A DNA stretch of 64,000 nucleotides, from positions 110,795 to 174,794 of the forward strand of contig JBQKKG010000008.1 of the NCBI GenBank assembly GCA_052116865.1, written 5' to 3'. Shown piece by piece: positions 35,472-44,890 of this stretch. The stretch comes from CAUPWF01 sp963515125. GTDB taxonomy: Bacteria; Bacillota; Clostridia; Lachnospirales; Lachnospiraceae. Each line of letters opens with the position of its first letter. Within the stretch, counting starts at the first letter, position 1. The translations under genes were made by a program, and so were the position numbers. The notes below the pieces were generated by a model that ran no database searches, had not been told where the DNA came from, and saw only the letters and a list, made by a program, of their open reading frames with translations.

Positions 35472-36521
35472 ATGGAATTTTCAACTCGTCAAATCTTTAA
35501 TGATAGTCATCCTGAATTGTTAAAAAATATAAAATTTGACTGCAATGTTAAATTAGCATATCGTCAAGACCCTAGTAATTTACATTGGATTACTGATGAT
35601 AATGGATCTTCCTGCATATGCGAGCATTTCCCCAGTGAAGAGAAGCTCGCCAATCTCAAGGCTTCTTATAAAAATGCTTTTGAACTTATTATTATTGCAG
35701 ATGATGAGCTAACTGCTCAAAATATAAATAGTTTAATTTATTCTGCAAGGCTCTTGTGCTATCCGGATGTTAATTTTACAGAGCATCATTTGCTCGAAGT
35801 CAGTACATCAAACCAATTCATAGCTTCTGGCGGTAATTTTTCTAAAGAATTCAAGCAAGGTGAAATATCTGACAGAATGATTTTGGCATGTTTAATAGCT
35901 TCACGTGCATCAAACAAAAACTTACAATATGCTTTAGAAAAATATAAATACAGTTTACATCTCGATTGGTTTACTTCTCATTCTGCAAGTCCAATGTATG
36001 GTAAGAAATTTTACACTGATGTAAGAGAGAACACTTCTCACATCAACTCCATATATGCCTTTTTGTGTGCATACACAATTATAGAAGAACTCGGTTTAGA
36101 TATTAGGTCTTCTGCAAAAAATCCACGATTCATTAGGGGCACAAATGAGTGGAACAGTGTTGTTTTGAATGATATTGTTAAGCGTTTAAATGATGTGAAA
36201 ATTAGTGCTGAAGATACCATTCCGTGGTTAATAAGAGGAGAACCCAGCCCTATGTATGATGAAATTAAACCACAGTTCACAAATAAAGCTGAATGGTACA
36301 ATCCCGATAATAACGTGTTTGATTTAGAGCTTACAATCTATGAAGCTATCCACTATTGTAGCTATATTAGAAATTATTTTATAGCTCACAAAACAAATGA
36401 TATTGTAAAGTACATAAATCCGTATGATATTCATAACATGCAAGACCTTGCAAGAAGATTGATACTATCAACATTAGGGGTTTGGGATATTATGCTTGAT
36501 AAAGTAATTAAAATTGACTGA
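35472..36521 (+). CDS. HEPN-like protein of unknown function, inserted between backbone genes
   Basis: 349 residues on the plus strand, against the direction of the backbone. GGAGG at 35461 fits ATG 35472; an ATG three bases earlier is also possible. The C-terminal region has a hydrophobic helix with SYIRNYFIAHK, matching the R-N-x4-H signature of HEPN-type ribonucleases. The rest shows no family I recognise. It is clearly AT-rich and flanked by a strong terminator, so it looks like an imported autonomous unit. A defence or toxin role is an inference from the motif and the company it keeps. Confidence 0.55.
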   Translation: MEFSTRQIFNDSHPELLKNIKFDCNVKLAYRQDPSNLHWITDDNGSSCICEHFPSEEKLANLKASYKNAFELIIIADDELTAQNINSLIYSARLLCYPDVNFTEHHLLEVSTSNQFIASGGNFSKEFKQGEISDRMILACLIASRASNKNLQYALEKYKYSLHLDWFTSHSASPMYGKKFYTDVRENTSHINSIYAFLCAYTIIEELGLDIRSSAKNPRFIRGTNEWNSVVLNDIVKRLNDVKISAEDTIPWLIRGEPSPMYDEIKPQFTNKAEWYNPDNNVFDLELTIYEAIHYCSYIRNYFIAHKTNDIVKYINPYDIHNMQDLARRLILSTLGVWDIMLDKVIKID

Positions 36522-36532
36522 GCTATTATTGG

Positions 36533-36568
36533 TTATCCAAGAGGGTATTGTAATACCCTCTTGGATAA
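36533..36568. terminator. Bidirectional terminator after the HEPN-like gene
   Basis: TTATCCAAGAGGGTATT and AATACCCTCTTGGATAA form a perfect 17-base-pair stem with a 2-base loop, 11 bases past the stop codon and just before the stop of the convergent TTRAP gene. Confidence 0.85.
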
Positions 36569-36572
36569 AAGT

Positions 36573-36794
36573 TTATTCATCAAAATCCGGAATAAGCTCA
36601 CCCGAAAGACTTTCAAATTCCTCATCACTCATAGCTGACAGCTTATCCATCACCGTCTTGGTAAGGGCAAGCAGCTGGGTTTCATCTGCTGCAAGGTGGC
36701 TTTGCATTTCGGTAAGCTCGGACAGTAAATCCGTCCTCGAGCCTGTATTGTAAATGCACATCAAATTGCTTTCTTCCACTGTAAATCTGCTCAT
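36573..36794 (-). CDS. Transposon-transfer assisting protein (TTRAP family)
   Basis: 73 residues: MSRFTVEESNLMCIYNTG, a helical middle and an acidic end (SDEEFESLSGELIPDFDE). This is the pattern of the TTRAP family (PF14203) carried by Tn1549-type elements. The start overlaps the stop of the ArdC-like gene (CGATGATTATG), with GGAGCG as ribosome binding site, so the two are coupled. The family name reflects its association with transfer; a biochemical activity is not known. Confidence 0.85.
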   Translation of the reverse strand: MSRFTVEESNLMCIYNTGSRTDLLSELTEMQSHLAADETQLLALTKTVMDKLSAMSDEEFESLSGELIPDFDE

Positions 36795-36796
36795 AA

Positions 36797-39142
36797 TCAT
36801 CGCTCCATTTCCGCACCGTATGAGGGTGCTTTTTTAGATTTTTCTTTTTCCTGCGGTGGCTTTGTTTTAAGCTGTTCCATGACAGACTGCTTTTCTTCTT
36901 TGACCGCATTTGCCAAATCAAGCAAAGAAATTGTGCCGCCTGCCTTGACGGTCTGTTCCAGTTCGGCAACGGTTGGCTGATTGTTTAAGATACCGTCAAT
37001 CTGATTGTAGTTTTGCTCGGTGGACATTTCAGCGGTACGGAGGGGGTTATCCTCGTTTCTGATGGCAAAGGCACGAGTGCCATTGCCCATAATGTGATAT
37101 GCACCGTCATCAGAGCTGTGGTGGTAGCCATAGCCTGCCGCTTTCATCTGTTCCGTTGTCATATCGGCAAGAGAAAAACTACCTCGAGGGGTTTGTATTT
37201 TTTCGCCTGTAAGGAAGTTATCCGGCACAAGGGGTGTAGGCTCTCCAAACTGTGGCAGCTCCTTAAAATCATAGCTGTCGCAGTAATGGTATGTTACAAC
37301 ACCGTTTTGCTTGATAGCAACGATGTCGCTGACAGAGAGGGAATGACCTTTGAAATCGGCAGGGTGGTCATTGTTAAAACGCTCCCATATTTCCTCAAAC
37401 CTATCCCTTTGACTTGCATACTGTGTAAATGGCTCGGTATATACAAAATTGTAGTTGTCGCGCTCCACCAAAAGGTCACGGCTCTTTAGCAAGTCCAGTC
37501 CTTCAAAGCGGTAATCTCTAAGCTCGTCATCGTCTTTAAACTGATAAATGGCGAAGGCATCTTTGCTGTGTTCTAAAAAGAGCTGTTCGCTCATGTCGGG
37601 CGAGAGCTTATCCGTACCTTTCATTTCCTCGTATTCTTGCAGGGCAAGCCAGTCGGCTTTTTCTATGCCAAACAAACCGCTGTGATTGTCAATATCCTCA
37701 CGGTCAAAAGCCATTGCTTCGGTGTTATCCTCGTAAAGCAGATACACCGTCAAATCCTGTTCAAACAGCTCGATGGCTCTTTCCTTTGAGAGAGGTAACA
37801 GCTCATCGGAGAGATAGCCGTAGGCATTGCGGTCTGCAATACTCACATCGGGGTCGGGCACGGGGTGACTGTGTTTCTCGATAGGCGGCTCGGGCAATGG
37901 TGCTTTTTCGGTAGCTGCCACAGGTTCAATGTTGTCAAAATGCTCTTTGAGGTCATCAAAGTCATTCCAAACATCTTCCAATACAAGGTTTGCATCGCTG
38001 TCTATGATTACGCAGGGTGCAATGTCACCATGTTCCTCATGTTCAAGAAGAAAATATTTTGTTCCGTCAATAACCTTGGTATCAATGACATACCAAGTGC
38101 CGATATGCCCCTCAACTTCAATGTTAGAGCTGCCCTCGGTAATTTCATTCTTAGCAATGTCGGGGGCTTGCTGCAATGCAGGTGTTTCTGTGGCAATATC
38201 CATACCACGCTCTTTTATAATCTCGGCAAAGTGAGTATCAATACCACTTATCAGCACCGATGAGGTCTTGTTTATGGTTTCAAGAGAAGCACGAAGCTCG
38301 GCAAGTTCCTTGCCCTTGCTCCAAGTGGCAATATATCCCAAGCTGTTCTCGGCGGTCTGTATGCCGTAATAACTGCAAACGGCAAAGGAAATACTTTCGG
38401 CTTCAACTTCCTCAGTGTTGCGGTCTTTGGGTTTCATCGGCTTTTTGTTTTCGCACTGCTGTGCTTGCAGTTCCTTTTCCATTTCTCGGTTGTGCAGGAG
38501 AGAGTGTGCAACTTCGTGAATGGCGGCAGAAATGGTCTGTACCTCGCTCATACCCTCACGGATTGCAATTCTCTTATCCTCAATGTGATAGTAGCCGTCC
38601 GTATCCTCAGACATCGGCTTGATTTCAATGGGAACAGGTGCGGTACGTTTCACCGCTTCCATGAATACCTCAAACTGCTCCACATTGCCCGTCAAATTGC
38701 TTGCAAGGGTTGGTAGCGGCTCACCCTCTGTTTGCGAAACATCAAACACCGATACCACACGAAACATGGGTATCTGAATTTCCACTTCCTCGGTCTGCAC
38801 CTTGCCGCTTGCATCAAGGATAGGTGCTTTGGTCTGTGGGTCGAGTTTTTCTCGTTCCTCTTTGATTTTGTAAGGGGTGGGTGCAATGATTTTAATGCCC
38901 TTTTCTCCCTTTTTGACATAACGGGAAAATCCGTCACGCCATTTGTTAAAGCCTGCAACGAGAGTTGCATCGGGTTTTTGCATGGATATAAGCATGGTGT
39001 TGTTAAGAGAGTATTTGTGAAAGCGGCTCATGGTCTGAAGATAGCTCTTGTATTTATCGCTCTCAAAAAGTTCCTTTATGCCTGCTTCAATGCTGTCGGT
39101 TATCTCTTTTAACCGTTCTTTTGGGTTTTGTTTTTCTGCCAT
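36797..39142 (-). CDS. ArdC-like ssDNA-binding protein with zincin motif, YodL/DUF4316 region
   Basis: 781 residues. The N-terminal ArdC-type ssDNA-binding domain (about 10-140, with MSRFHKYSLNNTMLISMQKP and RYVKKGEKGI) is followed by a zincin-like HEVAH motif (ISAAIHEVAHSLLHN, near residue 210), typical of ArdC antirestriction proteins. The C-terminal part resembles the YodL and DUF4316 modules found in clostridial elements. It probably protects incoming single-stranded element DNA. Coupled to TTRAP. Confidence 0.85.
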   Translation of the reverse strand: MAEKQNPKERLKEITDSIEAGIKELFESDKYKSYLQTMSRFHKYSLNNTMLISMQKPDATLVAGFNKWRDGFSRYVKKGEKGIKIIAPTPYKIKEEREKLDPQTKAPILDASGKVQTEEVEIQIPMFRVVSVFDVSQTEGEPLPTLASNLTGNVEQFEVFMEAVKRTAPVPIEIKPMSEDTDGYYHIEDKRIAIREGMSEVQTISAAIHEVAHSLLHNREMEKELQAQQCENKKPMKPKDRNTEEVEAESISFAVCSYYGIQTAENSLGYIATWSKGKELAELRASLETINKTSSVLISGIDTHFAEIIKERGMDIATETPALQQAPDIAKNEITEGSSNIEVEGHIGTWYVIDTKVIDGTKYFLLEHEEHGDIAPCVIIDSDANLVLEDVWNDFDDLKEHFDNIEPVAATEKAPLPEPPIEKHSHPVPDPDVSIADRNAYGYLSDELLPLSKERAIELFEQDLTVYLLYEDNTEAMAFDREDIDNHSGLFGIEKADWLALQEYEEMKGTDKLSPDMSEQLFLEHSKDAFAIYQFKDDDELRDYRFEGLDLLKSRDLLVERDNYNFVYTEPFTQYASQRDRFEEIWERFNNDHPADFKGHSLSVSDIVAIKQNGVVTYHYCDSYDFKELPQFGEPTPLVPDNFLTGEKIQTPRGSFSLADMTTEQMKAAGYGYHHSSDDGAYHIMGNGTRAFAIRNEDNPLRTAEMSTEQNYNQIDGILNNQPTVAELEQTVKAGGTISLLDLANAVKEEKQSVMEQLKTKPPQEKEKSKKAPSYGAEMER

Positions 39143-39230
39143 AGGGGTGTACTCCTTTCAGTTTTTTATTGTTTATGGTGTTATTTTTCGATATAATATA
39201 ATCAGTAAATAAATTTTCGGAGGACTTTTG

Positions 39231-39872
39231 ATGGATGTAGAAATGCCTAATGAAAAAGAACTGGAAGTTTTAACATTGTTCTACAATCGGTTTTATGATT
39301 TATATGATGAAATTACAAACGATAATTTCATGAACATTGATGCTGAAATACGCTTTTTCAAATTAAGAGAAGCTTTTTCTATATACAAAGAATTACTGAG
39401 TTATGAGCCAATAAAAAGCTACATTAAATGGATGAAAACGGGTGGAAAACCTCCGTTACAAGGTATCATTGCAGATGATTTATTCAGTTTTATCCGAAAT
39501 CTGCTGTTGCATTTTCCTGTTTTTAGAACATGGGATGAAGTGTATATAAATAAAAATCTTGCTACTTGGAGCAAAGTAGGGCAAATTGATAAGTTTTTGC
39601 ATAAAGCTACAATGATAAAAATTGACGGAACAGGAACGCTTGAGTATAGAATTTGGGAAAACTCCAATAAAAAAATGACTTATTTTTCAATAAATTTCCC
39701 TGAGAAGTATGAACAAAACAACATTTACTTGAAGGACATAATTTCTGAACAAGTAGGAATGAAATTTTGTATGGCTCTAATGATAGAAATATTAGATAAA
39801 CAAGTAGAAAATGCTGATGAACCCAATATTGTAATTATGTCGCAGGTATTGATGCCAATAGAACCAAATTAG
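39231..39872 (+). CDS. HEPN-like protein, plus-strand insertion between topB and the ArdC-like gene
   Basis: 213 residues starting at ATG 39231 with GGAGGA six bases upstream. The central stretch LFSFIRNLLLHFPVFRTWDE contains an R-N-x3-H motif followed by an aromatic patch, suggesting a HEPN-type RNase or a related abortive infection protein. The gene opposes the backbone, is AT-rich, and has its own TATAAT-like box about 35 bases upstream. Function is not established. Confidence 0.5.
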   Translation: MDVEMPNEKELEVLTLFYNRFYDLYDEITNDNFMNIDAEIRFFKLREAFSIYKELLSYEPIKSYIKWMKTGGKPPLQGIIADDLFSFIRNLLLHFPVFRTWDEVYINKNLATWSKVGQIDKFLHKATMIKIDGTGTLEYRIWENSNKKMTYFSINFPEKYEQNNIYLKDIISEQVGMKFCMALMIEILDKQVENADEPNIVIMSQVLMPIEPN

Positions 39873-39921
39873 TTATAGTTATAAAACAATAGCCTCCACA
39901 GTTGGGGCGACTTGTTTTATC

Positions 39922-41982
39922 TTACCTCGTGCCAAACTCCATTGTAAAATTCACAAACCGACCACCTGTATCATCAAGAACAACAACACAGTCATAGGTC
40001 TTGCCTGTCTTTTCAGAATAGCAGCCTTTCAGCGGCACTTTTCCGTTTTTCAAAAGCTCCGTAACAATCGCCTTTGTCACGGTCTTTTTCTTTGCGGTGA
40101 AAAAGCGGTTTTCTTTCCAAATTGCAAAGCCGCAAGCCTTATCAGAACAGCAAAAGCCCTTTTTATTTTCACTAACTGCACCGCCGCAGCGAGGGCATTT
40201 TCCTACGCTCTCACGGTCGGACAGAAAGAGGGTATCTGCTCCCTTAATCATTTCATAGGTATTTACAAGGGCGGTGGTCATGCTCACAATCTCCGATAAA
40301 AAGCCATCGGCTGACAGCTCCCCAAGCTCTATAAGTTTCAGTTTTTCTTCCCATTCTGCTGTCATCAAAGGGGATTGCACCTGTTCGGGCAATACGGTGA
40401 CTAAGGCTGTGCCTTTGTGGGTAGCAGTGAAATACTTGGTCTTTTTATCACCCTTACGCTCGGCAAGCCCCGATTTAATCAGCTTTTCCAAAATGCCTGC
40501 CCTCGTTGCCGGAGTGCCAATACCTTTACGCTTTGCATCGGTTTCTGCTCTGTTGGCATTTTCCATAGAGGACAGCAGGGTATCGTCTGTAAAAGGCTTT
40601 GGCGGTGAGGTTTTACCCTCCTTAATTTCAGCCTTTGCGGTAAACACTTCGCCCTGGTCAATGCTTGGCAGGGCTTGGTCTTTATCTTCTTTTTCCTGTT
40701 CGCCCTTATAGAGCTTTTGTACCGTCTTAAAACCGTCTTGCAGAACGGTTTTCCCTTTGGCTGTGAAAACGGACTCACCACATTTTGCAGTGATAACCGT
40801 TTCACTGTATCGGTGGGTATCGCCTACGGCAACCAAAAGGCATATCGCAAGGAGTAACAGCGTTTCACGCTCTCCATGCGGCAGGCTCTGCACATCAAGC
40901 CCCTTTGTGTTCATGGTGGGAATAATGGCATGGTGGTCGCTGACTTTGGAATTATCAATGACCTGTGCCGTGTTGACAGGCAGCTCGACGGCACTCTGCA
41001 TAAAAAAAGCCGCCGTAGCTTTCGCTAAGACGGGAATACCGCTTTCCATATCCTCGGTTAAAAATCGGCTGTCAGTTCGAGGGTAGGTGATGTATTTCTT
41101 TTCATAAAGGCTCTGTGCATACTGTAAGGTCTGCTCGGCGGTAAAACCTAACAGCTTATTGGCTTCACGTTGTAAGGTGGTAAGGTCATAGAGCTTTGGC
41201 GGCTTTTCTGATTTTTCCTTTTGCTCAATGCTTTCGATTACAACATCTTGACCGTCACAAGCTGTTAAAACCGCAGTAGCCTGTGTCTTGTCCTTGAGCT
41301 TTTCACCTATAAGGGAAAATCCATTACAGGCGAGATGTACCGTGTAAAATGGTTCGGGCTTAAAAACGGAGATAGCGGCATCACGCTCACAAATCATGGC
41401 GAGGGTGGGTGACATCACTCGTCCGATATTTAGGGTCTGATTGTAAAGAACGGAAAACAGACGAGTGGCATTGATACCCACAATCCAATCGGCTTTTGCC
41501 CTGCACAGGGCAGCTTCATAGAGGTTATCATACTCTTTACCGTCCTTGAGATTTTCAAAGCCCTTTTGAATGGCGGTATCCTCGAGGGAGGAAATCCAAA
41601 GCCTTTTGATAGGCTTTTTGCACTTTGCTTTATCGTACACAAGACGGAAGATAAGTTCCCCCTCTCGCCCTGCATCGGTGGCACAGATGACGGTATCTAC
41701 TCGGCTGTCATTTAACAGCTTTTTCAGCACATCAAACTGCTTTTTTGTACTGTTTGAAACTTGGTATTGCCAAAGGGCAGGAAGTATGGGTAAATCCCCA
41801 TACCTCCACTTGGCATATTTTTCATCGTAGCTGTCGGCAGGGGCAAGCTCCACCAAATGCCCTACACACCACGAAACAATATATCCATTGCCCTCGGTAT
41901 AACCGTCCTTGCGGCTTGTTGCACTTATAATCTTTGCAATGCTCTGTGCAACGCTTGGTTTTTCTGCTATGACTAACTGCAT
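39922..41982 (-). CDS. topB: DNA topoisomerase III of the element
   Basis: 686 residues. A TOPRIM domain at the N-terminus (MQLVIAEKPSVAQSIAKII, then VICATDAGREGELIF) is followed by the type IA core with the active tyrosine in ITYPRTDSRFL and a C-terminal zinc ribbon (CPRCGGAVSENKKGFCC). Relaxes and decatenates DNA, probably during conjugative processing. The ATG at 41982 follows GGAGGGATAAAT, which overlaps the end of the small upstream gene. Standard Tn1549-type backbone gene. Confidence 0.95.
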   Translation of the reverse strand: MQLVIAEKPSVAQSIAKIISATSRKDGYTEGNGYIVSWCVGHLVELAPADSYDEKYAKWRYGDLPILPALWQYQVSNSTKKQFDVLKKLLNDSRVDTVICATDAGREGELIFRLVYDKAKCKKPIKRLWISSLEDTAIQKGFENLKDGKEYDNLYEAALCRAKADWIVGINATRLFSVLYNQTLNIGRVMSPTLAMICERDAAISVFKPEPFYTVHLACNGFSLIGEKLKDKTQATAVLTACDGQDVVIESIEQKEKSEKPPKLYDLTTLQREANKLLGFTAEQTLQYAQSLYEKKYITYPRTDSRFLTEDMESGIPVLAKATAAFFMQSAVELPVNTAQVIDNSKVSDHHAIIPTMNTKGLDVQSLPHGERETLLLLAICLLVAVGDTHRYSETVITAKCGESVFTAKGKTVLQDGFKTVQKLYKGEQEKEDKDQALPSIDQGEVFTAKAEIKEGKTSPPKPFTDDTLLSSMENANRAETDAKRKGIGTPATRAGILEKLIKSGLAERKGDKKTKYFTATHKGTALVTVLPEQVQSPLMTAEWEEKLKLIELGELSADGFLSEIVSMTTALVNTYEMIKGADTLFLSDRESVGKCPRCGGAVSENKKGFCCSDKACGFAIWKENRFFTAKKKTVTKAIVTELLKNGKVPLKGCYSEKTGKTYDCVVVLDDTGGRFVNFTMEFGTR

Positions 41983-41986
41983 ATAT

Positions 41987-42151
41987 TTATCCCTCCTTAT
42001 GCGGTTTTTGAGTGTCGGTTTTTTCGTGTACAATGATGAGCTTACGGATTTTCTGCTCCTTTTTCGGCGGTCTGTCTGTGACAGGTGGCGGCGAACACTG
42101 GGGCTTTTGCATCATCATTCTTTCGTAGGCACTGTCGGTAAAATATTTCAT
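41987..42151 (-). CDS. 54-residue conserved small protein before topB
   Basis: Starts MKYFTDSAYERMMMQKP at ATG 42151, overlapping the end of the DUF4366 gene (ATGA-type overlap), and ends in basic KPHKEG. The stop lies inside the topB ribosome binding site. Small proteins with this N-terminus are found at the same place in related elements. Rich in Pro, Lys and Met; function unknown. Confidence 0.7.
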   Translation of the reverse strand: MKYFTDSAYERMMMQKPQCSPPPVTDRPPKKEQKIRKLIIVHEKTDTQKPHKEG

Positions 42152-42864
42152 TTGCTATCGTCCTCACTTTCTTCGGGAGCGTCCTCCTGTTCCTCAGAGG
42201 TCGGCTCATATTCGTCCTCGTCCTCATCATCGCTGTAATCATACTCGTTCATATTGGGGTTGCTCTGCGGCTTTGCCTTATTTTTTACCACCTTGAAATA
42301 GTAGAAAGCACCACCGCCGATTAAGCCAAACGCACCAAGGAGTGCCACAATCCCCATCGGGTTTCCCTTGCTTTTTTCGGGCTGTGGCTCGGCAGGCTCG
42401 GTCAGCTCGGGAGCTTTGCCTGTGCAGCTTACTCTGTCGGTACTGCATACAGAGCAATCAGCATTTACCGCACCGGCTTCGCATTTTTCCTTGCAAGAGC
42501 AAACTTTAGGCTCGGTTGGGGCATCTTCCATGAGGGCAAGCAAATCGGCTTCGTCTACCATGTTCAAAAGGTAAACATTGTCCTCTTTGCCTGCACGGTC
42601 AATGACAAGGTAATAATAGTTGCCGTTTTTGGACACAGCGGTAATAAACTGCTTATCAATCTCGTCTGTTCGCTCCACATCGTCCACAAGGGTTAAATTG
42701 CCCTCGGGGGTGAGAGGAACAGAGGGGGTGGGTGTTTCTGTCACTTCGGGTATCGGCTCGGTAGTATCCTCGCCACCGCCTGCAAAGGCAGTGGTGGAAA
42801 AGGCGGTCATGCAAAGCACCGTCATAAGCATAACGGCAAAAATACGGATTTTAGTTTTCTTCAT
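42148..42864 (-). CDS. DUF4366 (CD1107-like) cell-surface protein
   Basis: 238 residues. A signal peptide (about 1-29, ending FSTTAFAGG), an extracellular Pro/Thr-rich part, the conserved DUF4366 domain (about 60-125, including ITAVSKNGNYYYLVIDRAGK) and a cysteine-rich stretch lead to one TM segment (about 175-196) and an acidic tail. Part of the Tn1549-type secretion cluster, presumably a surface component of the transfer channel. ATG 42864 is preferred because it opens the signal peptide. Confidence 0.85.
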   Translation of the reverse strand: MKKTKIRIFAVMLMTVLCMTAFSTTAFAGGGEDTTEPIPEVTETPTPSVPLTPEGNLTLVDDVERTDEIDKQFITAVSKNGNYYYLVIDRAGKEDNVYLLNMVDEADLLALMEDAPTEPKVCSCKEKCEAGAVNADCSVCSTDRVSCTGKAPELTEPAEPQPEKSKGNPMGIVALLGAFGLIGGGAFYYFKVVKNKAKPQSNPNMNEYDYSDDEDEDEYEPTSEEQEDAPEESEDDSK

Positions 42865-43102
42865 TCTTGTTTTCCTCCTGTTTTTCAGATAAAAAAGGCA
42901 CACCGCTTTTACTGCGGTATGCCGTGATAACATCGGTTAAATTTTCTGTGCTGATTTTCGCACCTCGGATAAGTCCGATAATTTCAAGGTTTTCAAACTC
43001 GGTTTTTTGCTTGTTCAGTTCTTCCCATTTCCCTTGCAAAAGCCCGATTTTATCCTCGATTTTCTTCATATCGGAAAGCACCTTTTTTAGTTTTGCATTC
43101 AA
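42851..43102 (-). CDS. DUF4315 coiled-coil protein
   Basis: 83 residues from a TTG at 43102 with AGGAGG seven bases upstream. The first 50 residues are a heptad-like helix (KKVLSDMKKIEDKIGLLQG), typical of DUF4315. The last codons (about 60-75) lie on a terminator-like hairpin, and the gene overlaps the start of DUF4366. Constant partner of the DUF4366 and CHAP genes in these elements; function unknown. Confidence 0.82.
   Translation of the reverse strand: MNAKLKKVLSDMKKIEDKIGLLQGKWEELNKQKTEFENLEIIGLIRGAKISTENLTDVITAYRSKSGVPFLSEKQEENKNEEN
42891..42923 (-). terminator. Terminator-like hairpin inside the end of DUF4315
   Basis: GGCATACCGC and GCGGTGTGCC pair on the minus strand and are followed by TTTTTT. 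The whole structure lies within coding sequence of DUF4315 and 27 bases before the DUF4366 start, so ribosomes translating DUF4315 would keep it open. Confidence 0.6.
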
Positions 43103-43114
43103 ATCCTTTCCTCC

Positions 43115-44878
43115 TTAATTCATAAGCCCATAGCCCATAATCACACTGCTGTTTAGGTCATAATCTCTGATTTTGCAGGCATCGCCGCTGTTTCCCTCCA
43201 CGGTGTAAACACGGTTTCCGTCTGTGCCGATAACAATACCCACATGGTCGGAGCTGCCATCGCCCTCCCAATCGAAGAAGATAACATCGCCGGGGGCAAT
43301 GTCCTTGTACCCTCTGTTTGCCCATTGTCCTTTGGACGAGAAGTAAGGGATACCCTGTGACTGGCAGGCGGCAAACTTAGGCTCGGAATACCCTGCTTGA
43401 TTAAGCACCCATGACACAAAGCAGGCACACCATTCCACACGGTAATCAAAGCCATACCATGACCAATAAGGCTGACCGCCTACATTTCCCACCTGTGATT
43501 TTGCAATGTCCACGATATTTTGATTGCCCGGTCTTTCGCCATTTACAAAGTCAACACCGCTTAAATCAGTGGAGGGGCTACCGTCAATAGATCCGCCGCC
43601 AAAGAGCAGCGGTTTATTGCCTTTCGTTTGCAGATAGACATTGTACATTTGGAGCTGTTCAGCAGAAAGCAGGTTGTTTGCAACGGCATTTATGCCGCTA
43701 TTGGTTAGGCTGACATTTAGAATGTAGTAATCATACGGCACTTGCACCTCATAGGTATCGGAGTGGGTATTTCCGTCCTCGTCTGTCCATGTGTCCGTCC
43801 TTGTTTCGGTGCGATAGCGTACCTCTACCGTTTCCGTCAGCGTGAGCTTGTATTGCTTTTCAAACACCCTCTGTAATTCGCCCTGCACCTCGCTTGCCTT
43901 GAAATATTGCAGTAAGGCGGTAAGGTATGATGCAAGCTGATGGGGGTCGTGTGCTATGGGGTCTAAGTCATAGCGGTACTCATCATAATCGGGATAATTC
44001 CTTTCGATGTTGTTAATCTGTGCCTGCAACGCTGTTTCAAGTGCTGTGTAGTTGTTGTTGGCGGCGATGAGTTCCTCGTTTTCGGAAGTGTAAGAGGTGG
44101 ATACCACATTGGTTATCGCCCCTTGAAACATGACCGAGCAGGAAGAAACCGCCCCGGCAATTAAGGTAATCATCAAAAATAGGGCAAGTAGAATGAGCAA
44201 TACTTTTGGTTTTTTAGCAACCGCCGATACTGCCTTTGATACCGTGTCAGCCCCTTTTTTAATCGCTGATTTTATGGTCTTGGAGGTGGTCTGTGCTGCC
44301 TTTGTGCCTTTCCCGTACCGTGTGGCAATGTACTGTTTTTTAATGGCTCTTTTTTGCTGAAAGCGAGAAATAGGGTTACTTGCCGCCTGTGGGTTATCCC
44401 GAATACTTTTCTTGTAAAGGACATTCACATCGGCTTGTATGCTCTTTTTCTCTGCCTTTGCCAGTGTGCGGTAGGGCTTCAGCTTGTGGGAGTGATAGGC
44501 ACTTTGAATACGGTGTACAGCAAATTCACCTGCCTTTTCGGTGCCGTGTGCGGCTTCAAGCCCCACATTGTCCTGCTCATCTTCGCTGATTTTCTTATGC
44601 ACAGCAGACAGGACAGCCCTCTCGGGAGCTTTTTTAATGCCATGCTCAAGTTTTGAGGGTGGCTTTGGCTTATCCACTTCCTCAAAATGCAAACGCACCG
44701 TCTTTTTGCCAGTGTCGGCATCAACGGTGCGTTCTTTGGTTTTTACTGTTTTCTTCGGTATATTGGTTTGTGCCTTTTCCAGTTTATCAGCCGCTTTTTC
44801 TGATTTTGCTATGGGCTTTTCTAAGGTCGGGTCGGCTCGTTCTTCTTCGGTAAATTGCAGTCTTGATTGTTTTTTCAT
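43115..44878 (-). CDS. CHAP-domain peptidoglycan hydrolase of the transfer apparatus (CD1108-like)
   Basis: 587 residues. A long charged cytoplasmic region (1-225), one TM segment (about 229-252), an extracellular stalk and a C-terminal CHAP amidase/endopeptidase domain (about 460-587) with catalytic Cys in VEWCACFVSWVL and His in SSDHVGIVIG. Thins the wall locally for assembly of the conjugation channel. It lies between VirB4 and DUF4315 on one transcript. Confidence 0.9.
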   Translation of the reverse strand: MKKQSRLQFTEEERADPTLEKPIAKSEKAADKLEKAQTNIPKKTVKTKERTVDADTGKKTVRLHFEEVDKPKPPSKLEHGIKKAPERAVLSAVHKKISEDEQDNVGLEAAHGTEKAGEFAVHRIQSAYHSHKLKPYRTLAKAEKKSIQADVNVLYKKSIRDNPQAASNPISRFQQKRAIKKQYIATRYGKGTKAAQTTSKTIKSAIKKGADTVSKAVSAVAKKPKVLLILLALFLMITLIAGAVSSCSVMFQGAITNVVSTSYTSENEELIAANNNYTALETALQAQINNIERNYPDYDEYRYDLDPIAHDPHQLASYLTALLQYFKASEVQGELQRVFEKQYKLTLTETVEVRYRTETRTDTWTDEDGNTHSDTYEVQVPYDYYILNVSLTNSGINAVANNLLSAEQLQMYNVYLQTKGNKPLLFGGGSIDGSPSTDLSGVDFVNGERPGNQNIVDIAKSQVGNVGGQPYWSWYGFDYRVEWCACFVSWVLNQAGYSEPKFAACQSQGIPYFSSKGQWANRGYKDIAPGDVIFFDWEGDGSSDHVGIVIGTDGNRVYTVEGNSGDACKIRDYDLNSSVIMGYGLMN

Positions 44879-44890
44879 CGCACACCGCCT

